Assembly (NCBI GenBank): GCA_947466075.1
Contig: CANIBP010000059.1
Location: forward strand, 1 to 37,484
DNA from: Verrucomicrobiaceae bacterium
GTDB lineage: Bacteria; Verrucomicrobiota; Verrucomicrobiia; Verrucomicrobiales; Verrucomicrobiaceae
DNA length: 37,484 nt
Direction of reading: 5' to 3'
The notes beneath the pieces are model-generated. The model searched no databases and was not told where the DNA came from. It saw nothing but the letters and a program-made list of their open reading frames with translations. Of this stretch, positions 1 through 7,647 are shown piece by piece; within the stretch, counting starts at the first letter, position 1, and the number at the start of each line of letters is the position of its first letter. A program made the translations under genes and the position numbers.

Positions 1-135
1 CTGGAGGTCTGCCGCAAGCTTCAGGGGACCATTTTTTTGAGCCGCTCTTTGAGCGGCCCCCAGCATGCAAAGCGTTGTGTTTTCATCAGCACGGAACCAT
101 GCCGCAACCTTTGCCATTTGCCAATCGACAGGTTT

Positions 136-282
136 TCAAACACGACCTATTTCCAATTCCGCCTGACGATTGATCATCTCGACAAGGAACATCCGTGTGA
201 TCCGGTCGTCTTCGACAATGCCGATCCTTACTTTTTTGTGGGTTTCGTTTTTAAAATCGTATGAGGTTTCCTGAACCGGCAT
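136..282 (-). pseudogene. Response-regulator receiver domain, N-terminal stub
   Basis: An ATG at 282 on the minus strand opens a 48-residue frame ending in TGA at 136-138. Around residues 18-27 it reads VRIGIVEDDR, followed by ITRMFLVEMI. This is the first beta strand, the acidic pocket (EDD) and the first helix of a CheY-type receiver domain, as in NarL-type regulators. A complete receiver is about 115-120 residues, so the phospho-acceptor Asp and the output domain are missing. None of the three minus-strand frames below position 136 resumes a recognisable receiver sequence, so the break looks like a truncation, not a single frameshift. The gene upstream on the same strand carries motifs typical of two-component proteins, which fits a decayed signalling pair. 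The receiver assignment is fairly secure from the motif; pseudogene status is an inference. Confidence 0.55.
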
Positions 283-338
283 GGCTACGCCGCTTGGCCT
301 ACTAATTCAGACTGGCCACGATTTTTAATGTAGCCAAC

Positions 339-1181
339 CTAGCTACCACTGGAGCATGCAGGGCAGATTGTTTGGATGAAATTGACGCCGGCCATGCGAA
401 GCATGTACTCATCCCAGCGAAACCATTCTCCCGTCGGGACTCTCAGGTTTTCACATATGGCACAAGTGTCAGTGAAGTCAGATTCATGAACCTGCCGGAC
501 AGTGGAATCGCAAGGTTGTTCACTGTCCTGATTCCCATTTTTTAATCCTGTACATTCAGGATAATGGTGCGATGCACACTTCGAGCATAGTGTGTGGCTA
601 AGTTTTATACCAACTTGGCACCCTAAAAACCGGTCCCAACGCAGCCATTCCCCCGTGGAGGTATGCACTTTCTCGCAAATAAGACAGGTCTTAAGACCCG
701 CTTGTTCGTAAAACCGAGTAAAATAGACGACGTGTCTTTGATAAAAATTTAAGGCCAGTCCAATGTCATCAAGCACATCTTCCAGCAAACCCACCGCAAG
801 TCTGGTAAACTGCCGTTCAGCCGGCAGAATAACAATAAGAGTCGCTTGATTCCACCTGCCGCTTTCTGCGTGGTTTAACAGCGTGCTAACCGCCATACAT
901 AGAACCGTGCGCGTCCCGATGATCTTGTTGATGAATACGGGCTTGCCTGGTGAAAATGGTTCGCTTTTGAAGCGATCGATGATGCTCTCCGCCACCACTT
1001 TGGCGATAAGATGGCTGCTTTTGTATTGAGATTCATGACCAGTGGCCTGCGTCATGAGCACAGCGCCGAGCGCCTGGGTCACCTCACAGCTTCTACGCAG
1101 AAGCCGATGAATGCCCCATTGCGACGGTTCCAGTGGCTCAGCGATTTCGGCCCCTGTCACAGGAGTGAGGAAAGGTGACAT
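339..1181 (-). CDS. Protein with two tandem CxxC...CxxC signalling-type motifs
   Basis: 280 residues, starting at the ATG at 1181. The C-terminal half holds two copies of one motif: CLIC (166-169), TGEWLRWD (176-183), HTLCSKC (196-202), then YPE; and CAIC (240-243), TGEWFRWD (250-257), QTICPAC (270-276). The pattern CxxCk-x(6)-GxW-x(25)-hxiCPxC-x(4)-YPe is a known C-terminal appendage of response regulators and sensor kinases in many bacteria. It probably binds a metal through its four Cys. The N-terminal 160 residues are mixed alpha/beta and might be a divergent GAF-like sensor; I cannot assign them firmly. There are no membrane segments or kinase motifs. A receiver-domain stub follows 56 nt downstream on the same strand, which supports a signalling role. 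The tandem arrangement is unusual, since one copy per protein is the norm. Confidence 0.7.
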   Translation of the reverse strand: MSPFLTPVTGAEIAEPLEPSQWGIHRLLRRSCEVTQALGAVLMTQATGHESQYKSSHLIAKVVAESIIDRFKSEPFSPGKPVFINKIIGTRTVLCMAVSTLLNHAESGRWNQATLIVILPAERQFTRLAVGLLEDVLDDIGLALNFYQRHVVYFTRFYEQAGLKTCLICEKVHTSTGEWLRWDRFLGCQVGIKLSHTLCSKCASHHYPECTGLKNGNQDSEQPCDSTVRQVHESDFTDTCAICENLRVPTGEWFRWDEYMLRMAGVNFIQTICPACSSGS

Positions 1182-1215
1182 CGCTTCTTATTTGTAGGGT
1201 TTAAATATGATGTGC

Positions 1216-1410
1216 CTATTCGGCTCCATCTTCACACTCACGATCTTCAAGATCATGAGTTGTGCGTTTCATTGCGCCGGGGAGACTTGGGGTCTTTCGT
1301 GCAGGTTGCCGGGGCAGGAGTTGCTGCCAAACCTTCATGGCTAAGGGGTAACATGCACCCCGAGCTACGAGTTTTTTACGCTTGTATTCACTATCGTCTT
1401 GGCTGTTCAT
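1216..1410 (-). CDS. Possible small hydrophilic protein
   Basis: An ATG at 1410 opens 64 codons ending at 1216, 34 nt before the double-CxxC gene on the same strand. The product is hydrophilic and charged, starts MNSQDDSEYKRKK and ends in an acidic tail. I do not recognise a family. An in-frame ATG at 1440 would extend it by 10 residues, but that extension would be encoded by the palindrome at 1415-1430. No ribosome binding site is evident. It could be a small protein co-transcribed with its neighbour or a chance frame. Confidence 0.25.
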   Translation of the reverse strand: MNSQDDSEYKRKKLVARGACYPLAMKVWQQLLPRQPARKTPSLPGAMKRTTHDLEDRECEDGAE

Positions 1411-1414
1411 TGTA

Positions 1415-1430
1415 TTTTCTATATAGAAAA
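1415..1430. promoter_or_regulatory. Perfect 16-nt palindrome, candidate operator
   Basis: The sequence TTTTCTATATAGAAAA is its own reverse complement over all 16 positions. It lies 4 nt upstream of the minus-strand ATG at 1410 and upstream of the double-CxxC gene. AT-rich perfect dyads of this size beside a start codon often bind dimeric repressors. That role is an inference, and chance occurrence in an AT-rich patch is possible. Confidence 0.35.
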
Positions 1431-1557
1431 AACATTTCATAGACTATAGCCACCAAACAAATGGGTTAGCCCAATTGGCAGGACACGGAGAGAACGAGAC
1501 GGCTGGCGGTGTCGCTGGCAGACGGGCAGGAGTGACCATCTTACCTCAAACCACCCC

Positions 1558-3135
1558 TCACCACGCATCCGTCCGGAACGGTGTGGCAGGCAGGCCGTCC
1601 TGGTTGAACAAGTTCGCCCATTGGAAGGCATTGCTCCATGCGTAGCGCACGGCGGCGGGTTGCAGCACGTCTTTGCTGGAAACCACCACGCTGTCACCCT
1701 CGATGGCGGCATCCGCCCAGACGAATTTCTTATCCGCACCGGCGATCATGAAGCCTTGAAGCTTGTCGCCATTCTTGAAGGCCAGTCCCTTGCCCGTGTG
1801 CTTGAACTTCAGCGTCACCTTGCTGCCGGAGATGTTGTGGGATGCGAGCTGTGGCCCGAGGTACTCATTGCCTTTCTCATAAGCGACCGCCTGTGCCACC
1901 TGCACGGCACGCGCACCGTAGCCGGACTTGTTCGGCGGGTGAATGCCGTTGCCTAGATCACTGCTGATGACCATGTGCGTGTTCGGATACTTCATGAGTT
2001 GCTCAAAGGCCACGTGCGAGTATTCCCGGTCAGGTGCGTTCGGCATCTCCTTTGGAAGAGCAGCGAACTTCTCGGCCAGACGATTCATCGGCTGCGAATA
2101 ATCAAAGGCGCAACCGCCACCGCTGGGCTTCTGCACATAGAGGAAGGGGAAATCGCCCTGCCCCCAGGCCTTGCGCCAGCCGCCGATGAGTGCGCCCATG
2201 AGCGTCACTTGATCGACGCCGACGATATTTGTGCGGCTCTCACCTTGGTCCCACAGCACGCCTTTAATGCCATAGCCGACATAGGGGCGAACAAAGGCTT
2301 CGAAGAGCTGTCCCACTTTGCCCGTGTTCGTTTCACCGGCCTTGCCCACGGGTTGTGGGCCACGCAGTCCGCGTGGAGCCTCCTTGCCTTCCTTCTTCGC
2401 GGCTTCGGCGGCGACTTTCCACTTGGCAAACTCCACATCAAACTTCGCCTTATCCACGGCATACTTCGCCACCAGTTCGTCATACTTGTAAGTGGGCGCA
2501 AATTTCTTCACCGCCTCCGAACACGCGGCATCGCTGCGGTACATTTCCTCGCTCAGCCAGAAGCCGGAAGGCGTGCCGCCCACCGCACCCACCATGAGGC
2601 CCACGGGTATATTGATCTCCTTCTGCAAAGCGAAACCAAAGGAGAACAGCAGCGCACTGAATTTCGGATTCGTTTCCGGTGTGGAGATCTCCCAGGTGGC
2701 ACCTGCTTCTTTGCGCAGCAGACGAAGCTGCGGGTAGCTCTTTTGCGCCGCTTCCGCCAGCACTGGATCACCCGCCGTGTAGCTGGCCACGACCATGTCC
2801 ATGTTCGACTGCCCAGAGCCGACCCATACATCCCCCACCAGCACGTCATCGATCTTCTGGCTGCCAATCGTCAGCGTGCGCGGTTCTGCGCTGAACCGCA
2901 TCGCATCCAGCTTCACCTGCCAAGCACCTTTGTTATCCGCCGTGGCCGATTTCGTCTGCCCGGCAAACGAAACCTCCACCTTCTCGCCCGGAGCCGCTGT
3001 GCCCCAGACTGGCACCGCCATGCCTCGTTGCAACACCATGTGCGGTGTGAAGACCTTGGATAACTTAACCTCGGCATGCAGCGCGGTGGCAGCAACGAGA
3101 GGCAGGAACAGCGACAGAACGCGGAGTGATTTCAT
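1558..3135 (-). CDS. Sialate O-acetylesterase-like SGNH hydrolase, exported
   Basis: 525 residues, starting at the ATG at 3135. A signal peptide (about 1-21, ending TALHA) is followed by the N-terminal beta domain typical of sialate O-acetylesterases (MVLQRGMAVPVWGTAAPGE at 33-51). The SGNH blocks are visible: GQSN at 108-111 with the nucleophile Ser110, WDQGES at 295-300, and DLGNGIHP at 393-400 carrying the likely Asp/His pair. The family (SASA, Pfam PF03629) removes O-acetyl groups from sialic acids or plant and algal polysaccharides. Length fits the family (500-650 residues). It is the last of three minus-strand genes with a small membrane protein and a Gfo/Idh/MocA protein, and a sulfatase is divergent from that group. 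A role in deacetylating an external glycan is therefore likely. The exact substrate cannot be read from sequence. Confidence 0.88.
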   Translation of the reverse strand: MKSLRVLSLFLPLVAATALHAEVKLSKVFTPHMVLQRGMAVPVWGTAAPGEKVEVSFAGQTKSATADNKGAWQVKLDAMRFSAEPRTLTIGSQKIDDVLVGDVWVGSGQSNMDMVVASYTAGDPVLAEAAQKSYPQLRLLRKEAGATWEISTPETNPKFSALLFSFGFALQKEINIPVGLMVGAVGGTPSGFWLSEEMYRSDAACSEAVKKFAPTYKYDELVAKYAVDKAKFDVEFAKWKVAAEAAKKEGKEAPRGLRGPQPVGKAGETNTGKVGQLFEAFVRPYVGYGIKGVLWDQGESRTNIVGVDQVTLMGALIGGWRKAWGQGDFPFLYVQKPSGGGCAFDYSQPMNRLAEKFAALPKEMPNAPDREYSHVAFEQLMKYPNTHMVISSDLGNGIHPPNKSGYGARAVQVAQAVAYEKGNEYLGPQLASHNISGSKVTLKFKHTGKGLAFKNGDKLQGFMIAGADKKFVWADAAIEGDSVVVSSKDVLQPAAVRYAWSNAFQWANLFNQDGLPATPFRTDAW

Positions 3136-3234
3136 GAGGACAGATCAAACGCCGAACACGGCGGAATCTTCTCCGCATCTCCACGGCCCCATCACTCCAA
3201 GTCTCCGCCACTCCTCGTCACCCATCCTCCGTCT

Positions 3235-3441
3235 TCAATCCTTCCAACTGAACAGCGCCACCGTCAGCAACGCGCCACCTACCCATAACAGCAACGTATC
3301 AGTGACCAGATACGAGCAGGCCAGCAAGGCGGCGCCCATGATCATCTTCCGCACCGAGCCCATGCTCTTCCCAAACAGCAGCGCTCCCATGCCGATGGCA
3401 CCGAAGATCAGAGACCCAAAGAAGTCGGCGGAAGAAGGCAT
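3235..3441 (-). CDS. Small integral membrane protein
   Basis: 68 residues from the ATG at 3441. Two to three hydrophobic stretches are visible: about 8-24 (FGSLIFGAIGMGALLFG), 32-50 and 51-66. They are separated by a short basic loop (KSMGSVRK) and the protein ends in SWKD. It resembles the tiny inner-membrane proteins that often sit beside unrelated genes in Verrucomicrobiota and Gammaproteobacteria. I know no defined function. It sits 60 nt downstream of the Gfo/Idh/MocA gene and 99 nt upstream of the esterase on the same strand, so co-transcription is plausible. Its amphipathic pattern makes a chance frame unlikely. Confidence 0.65.
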   Translation of the reverse strand: MPSSADFFGSLIFGAIGMGALLFGKSMGSVRKMIMGAALLACSYLVTDTLLLWVGGALLTVALFSWKD

Positions 3442-3501
3442 GAGACTGCAACGCCGTCACCGCGCCGGCCTTGCAGTGCTTCCATCAGCCTTGGTGGGTG
3501 C

Positions 3502-5010
3502 TCACACGACCTCCGGCACGACAAACGGCGGACGATACTTGTCCTTGAGCATCGCGTTCGCGGCGTCGTGATCAATGAAGCGTTCGGCTTTGCCGTCCAT
3601 CTTCAAACTCACGCCAAGTGTGAGCTTGTCCTTGCTGAGATCGACCTCGTTCTTCGCCAGATGCTCCTTCATGCGCTCAAATGACTCAGTGCCGAGCTTG
3701 TCGCCTTTGATTTTCTCCAGAATCGCGTCCGGTGATTCTTTGGCACCGAGACGGTAGGAGATGTTGCCGGTGTGGCAGAGGGCACTGGAAAGGTGGCCTT
3801 CGAGAATGTCGGCGTTCAGATCCTCCACACGGCGGCTGCGGCAGGCGTTGATGAAGTTTTTGAAGTGGTCCTCGCTGCCTTCGAACTTCTTCACTTCCTT
3901 GCCCTCTTTGTCGAACACGACCGCACCCGAGTAGCTCGGCACCACAACAGTGCCGCCCTCGCATTCAACGATCACGCCGACGCCGGCTCCCGTCACACCT
4001 TCTTTGCCGTCCTTGCCCGGATTCGGCTGGAACTTCACGCCTTTGCTCGTCTGCATGAGCTTGTCCATGTTCTTGCCTTCCTTCGATTCCGCCAAACCGC
4101 GCACTTCAAAGATCAGCGGCGCCTTCTCATAGCCGTGATAAATGATCTGCGTGTTCGCCGTCTCGCCATCGTCCTCGTAACCAAGACGACCGCCAACGCT
4201 CCACACGCTGGGAGACAATTCCATCTCGCCGAGGAACCAACGCGCGATGTCCATCTGATGAATGCCCTGATTGCCGAGGTCGCCGTTGCCGTAGTCCCAT
4301 GTCCAATGCCAGTCATAGTGCAGCTTCTTGCGCGTAAGCGGCTTCTTCGGACCGGGACCACACCAGAGATCGAAATCCACCGTGTCAGGCACCGGTTGCT
4401 CGCCTTCGCTTTTGCCGATGCTGGGACGGCGTTTGTAGCACAGACCACGTGAGAGGAGAATCTTACCGAGATTGCCTTCCTGCACATACTTCACCGCCTC
4501 GGCGATGCCTTTGCGGCTGGAACGTGACTGCGTGCCCGTCTGCACGATCTTGGAATACTTGCGCGCCGCATTGACGATCTGCCGCCCTTCCCACACGCAA
4601 TGCGAGACAGGCTTCTCAACATACACATCCTTGCCCGCCTGAATCGCCCAGATGGAAGCCAGCGCATGCCAGTGATTCGGTGTGGCGATGCTCACCGCGT
4701 CGATGCTCTTGTCATCGAAGACCTTCCGCATGTCCGTGTACTGCGTGACCTTGATCTTCTCCTTGTCCAGCGCCTGCACGTGCTTGCTCATCACGTTGCT
4801 ATCGACATCACACAACGCCGCGATGCGCACGCCTTCATTCTTCAATCCCTTGTAGCCACTGATATGTGATCCACCGCGTCCGCCAAAGCCGATGACAGCC
4901 ATGTTGATCGTGTCGCCCGGACTTTTCTGCGCCCAGGAGGTTTTGGCGATGTAGAAAACGCCGGTGGAAGCGGCGACGGACTGTTTGAGGAAGGAGCGGC
5001 GGTTGGTCAT
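3502..5010 (-). CDS. Tat-exported Gfo/Idh/MocA oxidoreductase
   Basis: 502 residues from the ATG at 5010; a TTG four codons upstream is a poorer start. The N-terminus MTNRRSFLKQS is a twin-arginine signal, with cleavage likely after TSWAQ. The Rossmann nucleotide-binding motif GFGGRGG lies at about 41-47, the acidic segment ALCDVDS at about 65-71, and the family signature EKPVSH at about 132-137. The C-terminal half is the alpha/beta Gfo/Idh/MocA domain. The family catalyses NAD(P)-dependent redox changes on sugars and cyclitols. Exported Verrucomicrobia/Planctomycetes members are thought to fold with cofactor before export, and their substrates are mostly unknown. It is the first of three minus-strand genes and is divergent from the sulfatase at 5089. 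Shared regulation with that sulfatase through the 78-nt spacer is an inference. Confidence 0.9.
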   Translation of the reverse strand: MTNRRSFLKQSVAASTGVFYIAKTSWAQKSPGDTINMAVIGFGGRGGSHISGYKGLKNEGVRIAALCDVDSNVMSKHVQALDKEKIKVTQYTDMRKVFDDKSIDAVSIATPNHWHALASIWAIQAGKDVYVEKPVSHCVWEGRQIVNAARKYSKIVQTGTQSRSSRKGIAEAVKYVQEGNLGKILLSRGLCYKRRPSIGKSEGEQPVPDTVDFDLWCGPGPKKPLTRKKLHYDWHWTWDYGNGDLGNQGIHQMDIARWFLGEMELSPSVWSVGGRLGYEDDGETANTQIIYHGYEKAPLIFEVRGLAESKEGKNMDKLMQTSKGVKFQPNPGKDGKEGVTGAGVGVIVECEGGTVVVPSYSGAVVFDKEGKEVKKFEGSEDHFKNFINACRSRRVEDLNADILEGHLSSALCHTGNISYRLGAKESPDAILEKIKGDKLGTESFERMKEHLAKNEVDLSKDKLTLGVSLKMDGKAERFIDHDAANAMLKDKYRPPFVVPEVV

Positions 5011-5088
5011 GGTGCTGAACAAACGCGGCCAGCACCGCAGCCTTTCTTTTTTGACAAAGACTTGGCCATCCGTTCTTTGAACTCAACC
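5011..5088. promoter_or_regulatory. Divergent intergenic region, oxidoreductase / sulfatase
   Basis: This 78-nt spacer separates the ATG of the minus-strand oxidoreductase from that of the plus-strand sulfatase. A TTGACA hexamer occurs at 5052-5057 on the plus strand. No good TATAAT-like hexamer follows at 16-18 nt, so a sigma-70 promoter is not firmly shown. The spacer must hold the start signals for both genes unless they lie inside coding DNA. Confidence 0.35.
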
Positions 5089-6561
5089 ATGCGCGCGCTC
5101 ATCCTCAGCCTATCGTCGTTCATCCTTTTATCCTCGTCCTTCGCAGCGAACCCCAACGTCCTCTTCATCCTTTGCGACGACCTCCGACCCGACGCGCTCG
5201 GCTGCTACGGCTCCAGGCACGTTAAAACACCAAATATCGACCGCCTCGCGAATGAAGGTGTGCGCTTTGCCAACACCTTCTGCACCACCAGCCTCTGCTC
5301 GCCGAGCCGCGCTTCGATCCTCAGCGGCCTGTATGCGCACACGCACGGTGTCACCAACAACTTCACCGAGTATCCGGCCACCATGCCCAGCTTTCCCGGC
5401 CTGCTGCACGATGCCGGCTACGCCACGGCCTACTTCGGCAAATACCACATGGGCGAGGAGAACGACGAGCCGCGTCCCGGCTTCGACACGTTCGTGACGC
5501 ACAAGGGCCAGGGCAAATACTTCGACACCGAATGGAACCTCAACGGCAAGAGGCGTGAGATCATCAAAGGCTACTACACCACCATCGTCACCGACCTGGC
5601 GATGGACTGGCTCAAGCAGCAAAGCGCCGATAAGCCCTGGTGTGCCTTCATCGGCCACAAGGCCCCACACAGCTTCTACACTCCAGAGCCGAAATATGAG
5701 CACAGTTTCGACGACGTGCGCGTCCCCTACCCCGCCACCGCGTTTCAGCTCGATGACAAACCCACATGGATCAAGCAACGCCTCGACACCTGGCACGGCA
5801 TCTACGGCCCACTATTTGAGTGGCGAAAAAAATTCCCCGATCAGCGTCCCGAAGCCGTAAAGGACTTCGAAAACATGGTGCACGGCTACTGGGGCACCGT
5901 TCTGAGCGTCGATGACAGCCTCGCGCGCATGCGTGGTTGGCTGGAAGAAACCAAGCAGCTCGACAACACCATCATCGTCTTCATGGGCGACAACGGCCTG
6001 CTCGAAGGCGAACACGGCATGGTGGACAAACGCACCGCGCATGAGCCCAGCCTGCGCATTCCGCTCGTCGTGCGCTATCCGCAGCTCACGCAAGGCGCCA
6101 AAGTCATCTCGCAGCAGGTTCTCACCGTCGATATGGCCTCCAGTCTGCTCGAACTCTGCGGCGCACTCGCCTTGCCGAAAACAAATGGCAAATCCTGGGT
6201 CAAGCTCGTGCAAAACGGCGACCCAGATTGGCGCACGAGTTGGTTCTACCACTACAACTACGAGAAGCAGTTCCCCTACACGCCCAATGTCCGCGCCATC
6301 CGCACCGACGAATGGAAATACATCCACTATCCTCACGGCGATGGCTCGCCCGACAAACACATGGCCGAGCTTTACGATCTGAAAAACGATCCCGGCGAGA
6401 CCAAGAACCTCATCACCAAACCCGAATTTGCTTCCAAGGTAAAGGATCTGCAGGCTGAACTCGCCAAACTCATGCTCACTACCGGCTTTGATGACATGAC
6501 CGACATAATGCCCCTCGATGAAGGTGTGAAGAGCGCTCTGCCCGACGCAAAGATTCGCTAA
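5089..6561 (+). CDS. Type I sulfatase, exported (GlcNAc-6-sulfatase/choline-sulfatase-like)
   Basis: 490 residues from the ATG at 5089; an upstream TTG at 5062 is in frame but would spoil the signal peptide (MRALILSLSSFILLSSSFA). The metal-binding Asp pair is in FILCDDLRP (30-31). The formylglycine site is LCSPSR, with Cys70 as the residue converted by the maturation enzyme and Arg74 beside it. The second metal-site region reads FMGDNG followed by LLEGEHGMVDKRTAHEP. The C-terminal domain ends with YDLKNDPGETKNL, typical of bacterial S1 sulfatases. Length fits the family. The overall layout resembles N-acetylglucosamine-6-sulfatases and related S1 subfamilies, but substrate specificity cannot be fixed here. 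It is divergent from the Gfo/Idh/MocA and esterase genes, suggesting joint action on a sulfated, acetylated polysaccharide outside the cytoplasm. Confidence 0.92.
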   Translation: MRALILSLSSFILLSSSFAANPNVLFILCDDLRPDALGCYGSRHVKTPNIDRLANEGVRFANTFCTTSLCSPSRASILSGLYAHTHGVTNNFTEYPATMPSFPGLLHDAGYATAYFGKYHMGEENDEPRPGFDTFVTHKGQGKYFDTEWNLNGKRREIIKGYYTTIVTDLAMDWLKQQSADKPWCAFIGHKAPHSFYTPEPKYEHSFDDVRVPYPATAFQLDDKPTWIKQRLDTWHGIYGPLFEWRKKFPDQRPEAVKDFENMVHGYWGTVLSVDDSLARMRGWLEETKQLDNTIIVFMGDNGLLEGEHGMVDKRTAHEPSLRIPLVVRYPQLTQGAKVISQQVLTVDMASSLLELCGALALPKTNGKSWVKLVQNGDPDWRTSWFYHYNYEKQFPYTPNVRAIRTDEWKYIHYPHGDGSPDKHMAELYDLKNDPGETKNLITKPEFASKVKDLQAELAKLMLTTGFDDMTDIMPLDEGVKSALPDAKIR

Positions 6562-6639
6562 GCCGCTCTCCGCGCAGTCATTAGCCCAAGGCATTACGAT
6601 GCGCGTTCGTCATCATGCCGCTGTAACAGCCTGTCACAA

Positions 6640-7545
6640 TCACAAAGCGCACAGGCTCTCCGCAATAGCTGCTGCCAGCGCATCCGCAGCAGGTGGATGA
6701 AAGCGGAAGAACAACTCCGGCTCTACCAGTTCCAGTTCCATCAGCGAAAGAGCCCCAGAATCATCTCGCACTGCATCCACGCGTGCATAGAGCGGCATTT
6801 GCGGACAAGCGGCGACGGCGCGCTCGGCAAAGTTGATTTCGTCCGCTGTCGGCATGTGAGGATGCACGGTGCCGCCGTGGTCGTCCTGCACGCGGAAGTC
6901 ACCCTGCTTCGCAATTTTCCGCACTGCGTGAGTGCAGCGCCCACCAATGACCATCAGCGAAAGCTCACCCTGCGTCAGCACATTGCCAAGGAACGGCTGC
7001 ACCATCATCGACTCCTCGCGAAGCAATTCTCGCAACACCGTCTCATGCACATCAATGTTCGCCACGTTCAGTCGATAAGTGTGTCGCGCCGCACCCGACA
7101 CCACCGGTTTCAAAATCGCTTCAGCCCATCCATTCGCCTCCATCACCTCACGCAGCGTCGTCTTTTCACCGCGCTCGATGAACTGCGTTGACGGCACATT
7201 CACGGCGCGCCCCGCGAGATCGCGCAGGTAATGCTTGTCCACATTCCAGCGCACCAGTTCCGGCGCATTGAAAAGCCGCATCCCACCTGCAACACGCTCC
7301 ATCCAGGCCGAAAACTCGGCGAACCGCTCAAAGTAATCCCAAGTCGAGCGAAACACCGCAGAGCGCGCCTGCTTCCAGTCAAACTCTACATTCGACCATG
7401 CCACTCGCTTGGTTCGCAGCCCTCTCGCCTCCAATCCCGCCATCAGAAACCGCTCCTCACAGAGTATGTTGGCTTGATACCAGTTCGTTTCGTCGGGCAC
7501 CTCGTAGCGTTCGTCGGTGAGGATGATAATATCGTAGTCTTCCAT
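6640..7545 (-). CDS. ATP-grasp domain protein
   Basis: 301 residues from the ATG at 7545. The N-terminal domain (about 1-95) starts with a Rossmann-like strand, IIILTDERY, and contains VFRSTWDYFERF, a hallmark of the RimK/DcsG-like ATP-grasp group. The ATP-binding half has EAILKPVVSGAARHTYRL (Lys and the glycine/serine-rich loop) and MMVQPFLG. The metal-binding end is MELELVEPELFF, with several acidic residues. Relatives ligate a carboxylate to an amine or thiol using ATP (for example the cycloserine enzyme DcsG and prokaryotic glutathione synthetase-like proteins). The substrate here is unknown. It appears cytoplasmic and has no signal peptide. It is alone on the minus strand between the sulfatase and the sigma factor, with no obvious functional partner. 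Confidence 0.85.
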   Translation of the reverse strand: MEDYDIIILTDERYEVPDETNWYQANILCEERFLMAGLEARGLRTKRVAWSNVEFDWKQARSAVFRSTWDYFERFAEFSAWMERVAGGMRLFNAPELVRWNVDKHYLRDLAGRAVNVPSTQFIERGEKTTLREVMEANGWAEAILKPVVSGAARHTYRLNVANIDVHETVLRELLREESMMVQPFLGNVLTQGELSLMVIGGRCTHAVRKIAKQGDFRVQDDHGGTVHPHMPTADEINFAERAVAACPQMPLYARVDAVRDDSGALSLMELELVEPELFFRFHPPAADALAAAIAESLCAL

Positions 7546-7589
7546 GTGATTTCAGTCTGTGCGCCCGGCACTCACAGGCAATTGACCTT

Positions 7590-7610
7590 TTTTGACATTT
7601 TTTCGGCAGG
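7590..7610 (+). promoter_or_regulatory. Leader motif upstream of ECF sigma gene, copy 1
   Basis: The segment TTTTGACATTTTTTCGGCAG, ending in one more G at 7610, is shared with 14874-14895, where 22 nt align with one gap. In both places TTTCGGCAGG ends exactly 38 nt before an ATG followed by CCTGAA. A TTGACA hexamer is inside this copy (7592-7597) but is not kept in copy 2, so the conserved core is TTTTCGGCAGG. It may be an autoregulated ECF promoter element or a leader RNA feature. Confidence 0.5.
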
Positions 7611-7647
7611 GTCCGTTCCCTCCGGGAGTTAAGGAGATGAACACGTC

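Larger units (their letters stand above)
1182..1557. other. 376-nt stretch without a firm gene
   Basis: This lies between the double-CxxC gene and the esterase gene, both on the minus strand. It contains a weak minus-strand frame (1216-1410) and a perfect 16-nt palindrome (1415-1430), listed separately. The part near 1380-1450 is visibly AT-rich compared with the flanking esterase gene. I see no terminator with a T-run and no complete tRNA. Confidence 0.5.

Noticed and set aside
32..57. 7-bp hairpin GCCGCTC-TTT-GAGCGGC near a T-run
   Set aside because: The T-run precedes the stem on the plus strand and becomes an A-run after it on the minus strand, so it is not a standard terminator in either direction.
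37..264. 75-codon plus-strand frame at the left edge
   Set aside because: It is opposite the receiver-domain stub on the minus strand and has no recognisable domain.
1464..1500. tRNA-like D-arm sequence (TTAGCCCAATTGGCAGGACA)
   Set aside because: It resembles the D-arm of a tRNA, but the D-stem has a mismatch, and no matching anticodon stem, T-arm or acceptor stem follows.
1975..3063. Long plus-strand open frame of 362 codons
   Set aside because: It lies opposite the esterase gene, whose motifs and signal peptide are clear; the plus-strand product has shadow-type composition (many Arg, His, Leu).
5812..6594. 260-codon minus-strand frame opposite the first sulfatase
   Set aside because: Antisense shadow of a gene with intact catalytic motifs; composition reflects reversed codon bias.
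6628..6657. Inverted repeat AGCCTGT...ACAGGCT
   Set aside because: Long loop, no T-run, and it overlaps the stop codon of the ATP-grasp gene; too weak to call a terminator.
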